A DNA stretch of 64,000 nt from Microglena sp. YARC (taxonomy: Eukaryota; Chlorophyta; Chlorophyceae; Chlamydomonadales; Chlamydomonadaceae). The position numbers were made by a program, and so were the translations under genes. The stretch is from positions 29,323,433 to 29,387,432 of the forward strand of contig CM039464.1 in NCBI GenBank assembly GCA_022414725.1, read 5' to 3'. Positions 63,640-64,000 of the stretch are shown one piece after another. Below the pieces are notes generated by a model that did no database searches, had not been told where the DNA came from, and was given only the letters and a program-made list of their open reading frames with translations. Position 1 is the first letter of the stretch, and each line of letters starts with the position of its first letter.

Positions 63640-64000
63640 ATTCATACGCCTTGCCATGGGGCGTGGGTTTGAAGGAACCCTCCTGTTTGCTTGCACTGGG
63701 GAATGGTTACTATGATGGGGATTTTATTTTGCAGACCGCTACTGCGCCTGACCTCGGATTACCACGCGACCTAAGAGGGAAGATCTCAACCTCTTCCAAG
63801 GCGGCAGGTCTGGAATTGGTCACCTGGCAAGGGCTCGAACCCTGATGATGCTTTCAAGCTGCTATCGCTCTATGCCTATTAAAACTAATACGACCGCATT
63901 CTGTCAAGCCAAGCTAGCTAGCACCTGCATGCGATGCCCTGACCAGTGTCCCTGTGCGGGTACGTGCCTGGTTGCCTGTGCCCTGACCTCAACCTGACCT
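63640..64000. repeat. Family G copy and box B-bearing fragment at the window end
   Basis: TACGCCTTGCCATGGGGCGT to TTTGCTTGCACTGGGGAA (63645-63705). The minus strand of 63815-63842 has GGGTTCGAGCCCTTGCC, a box B-like word. 63843-63925 repeats 59770-59900. No gene recognised. Confidence 0.55.

Overview
The window is nuclear DNA from a eukaryote, most likely a green alga (Chlorophyta or a prasinophyte). Evidence for this is a gene for the plant-type topoisomerase VI partner RHL1, a gene of the plant LURP-one-related (LOR) family and a TKL-type protein kinase with a non-RD HGD catalytic loop. Genes are sparse, introns reach several kilobases, and most of the sequence is transposons, minisatellites and simple repeats. 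The taxon is inferred; no organelle or rRNA marker is present.

Layout. 1-6897: two near-identical minus-strand LTR-retrotransposon segments (gag with a CCHC knuckle, no pol seen) that appear to share an LTR. About 7.4-21.5 kb: a plus-strand membrane-anchored TKL kinase gene with seven kinase-domain exons between 10848 and 21491, and two putative membrane exons upstream. 22-26 kb: MITEs, dispersed repeats and degenerate tandem arrays. 26.1-34.6 kb: a minus-strand APE-type LINE split by a complete-ended Copia element (28103-33047; 324-bp LTRs, 5-bp target duplication). 36.9-48.3 kb: a plus-strand five-exon LOR gene whose phases all agree (217 aa); its fourth intron holds a 20-copy satellite of 137 bp. 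49-52.7 kb: SINEs, MITEs and a satellite. 52870-55014: RHL1 on the minus strand, single exon, 714 aa. 56.7-57.9 kb: a possible small three-exon gene. 58-64 kb: repeats only.

The most striking structure is not a single gene. In both intron-containing genes, nearly every exon edge has been copied in tandem, so introns carry arrays of partial exon copies complete with splice sites. The intact exon is always at the outer end of its array. RHL1 shows the same tendency inside its coding sequence, as a duplicated acidic-basic tail of about 160 residues.

The genes show no operon-like link. Single-base deletions that separate the repeat copies, and frameshifts inside a Copia element whose LTRs look identical, suggest that some frame breaks are sequencing errors. 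Coordinates of exons were read by eye from splice sites and phase; no search was run.
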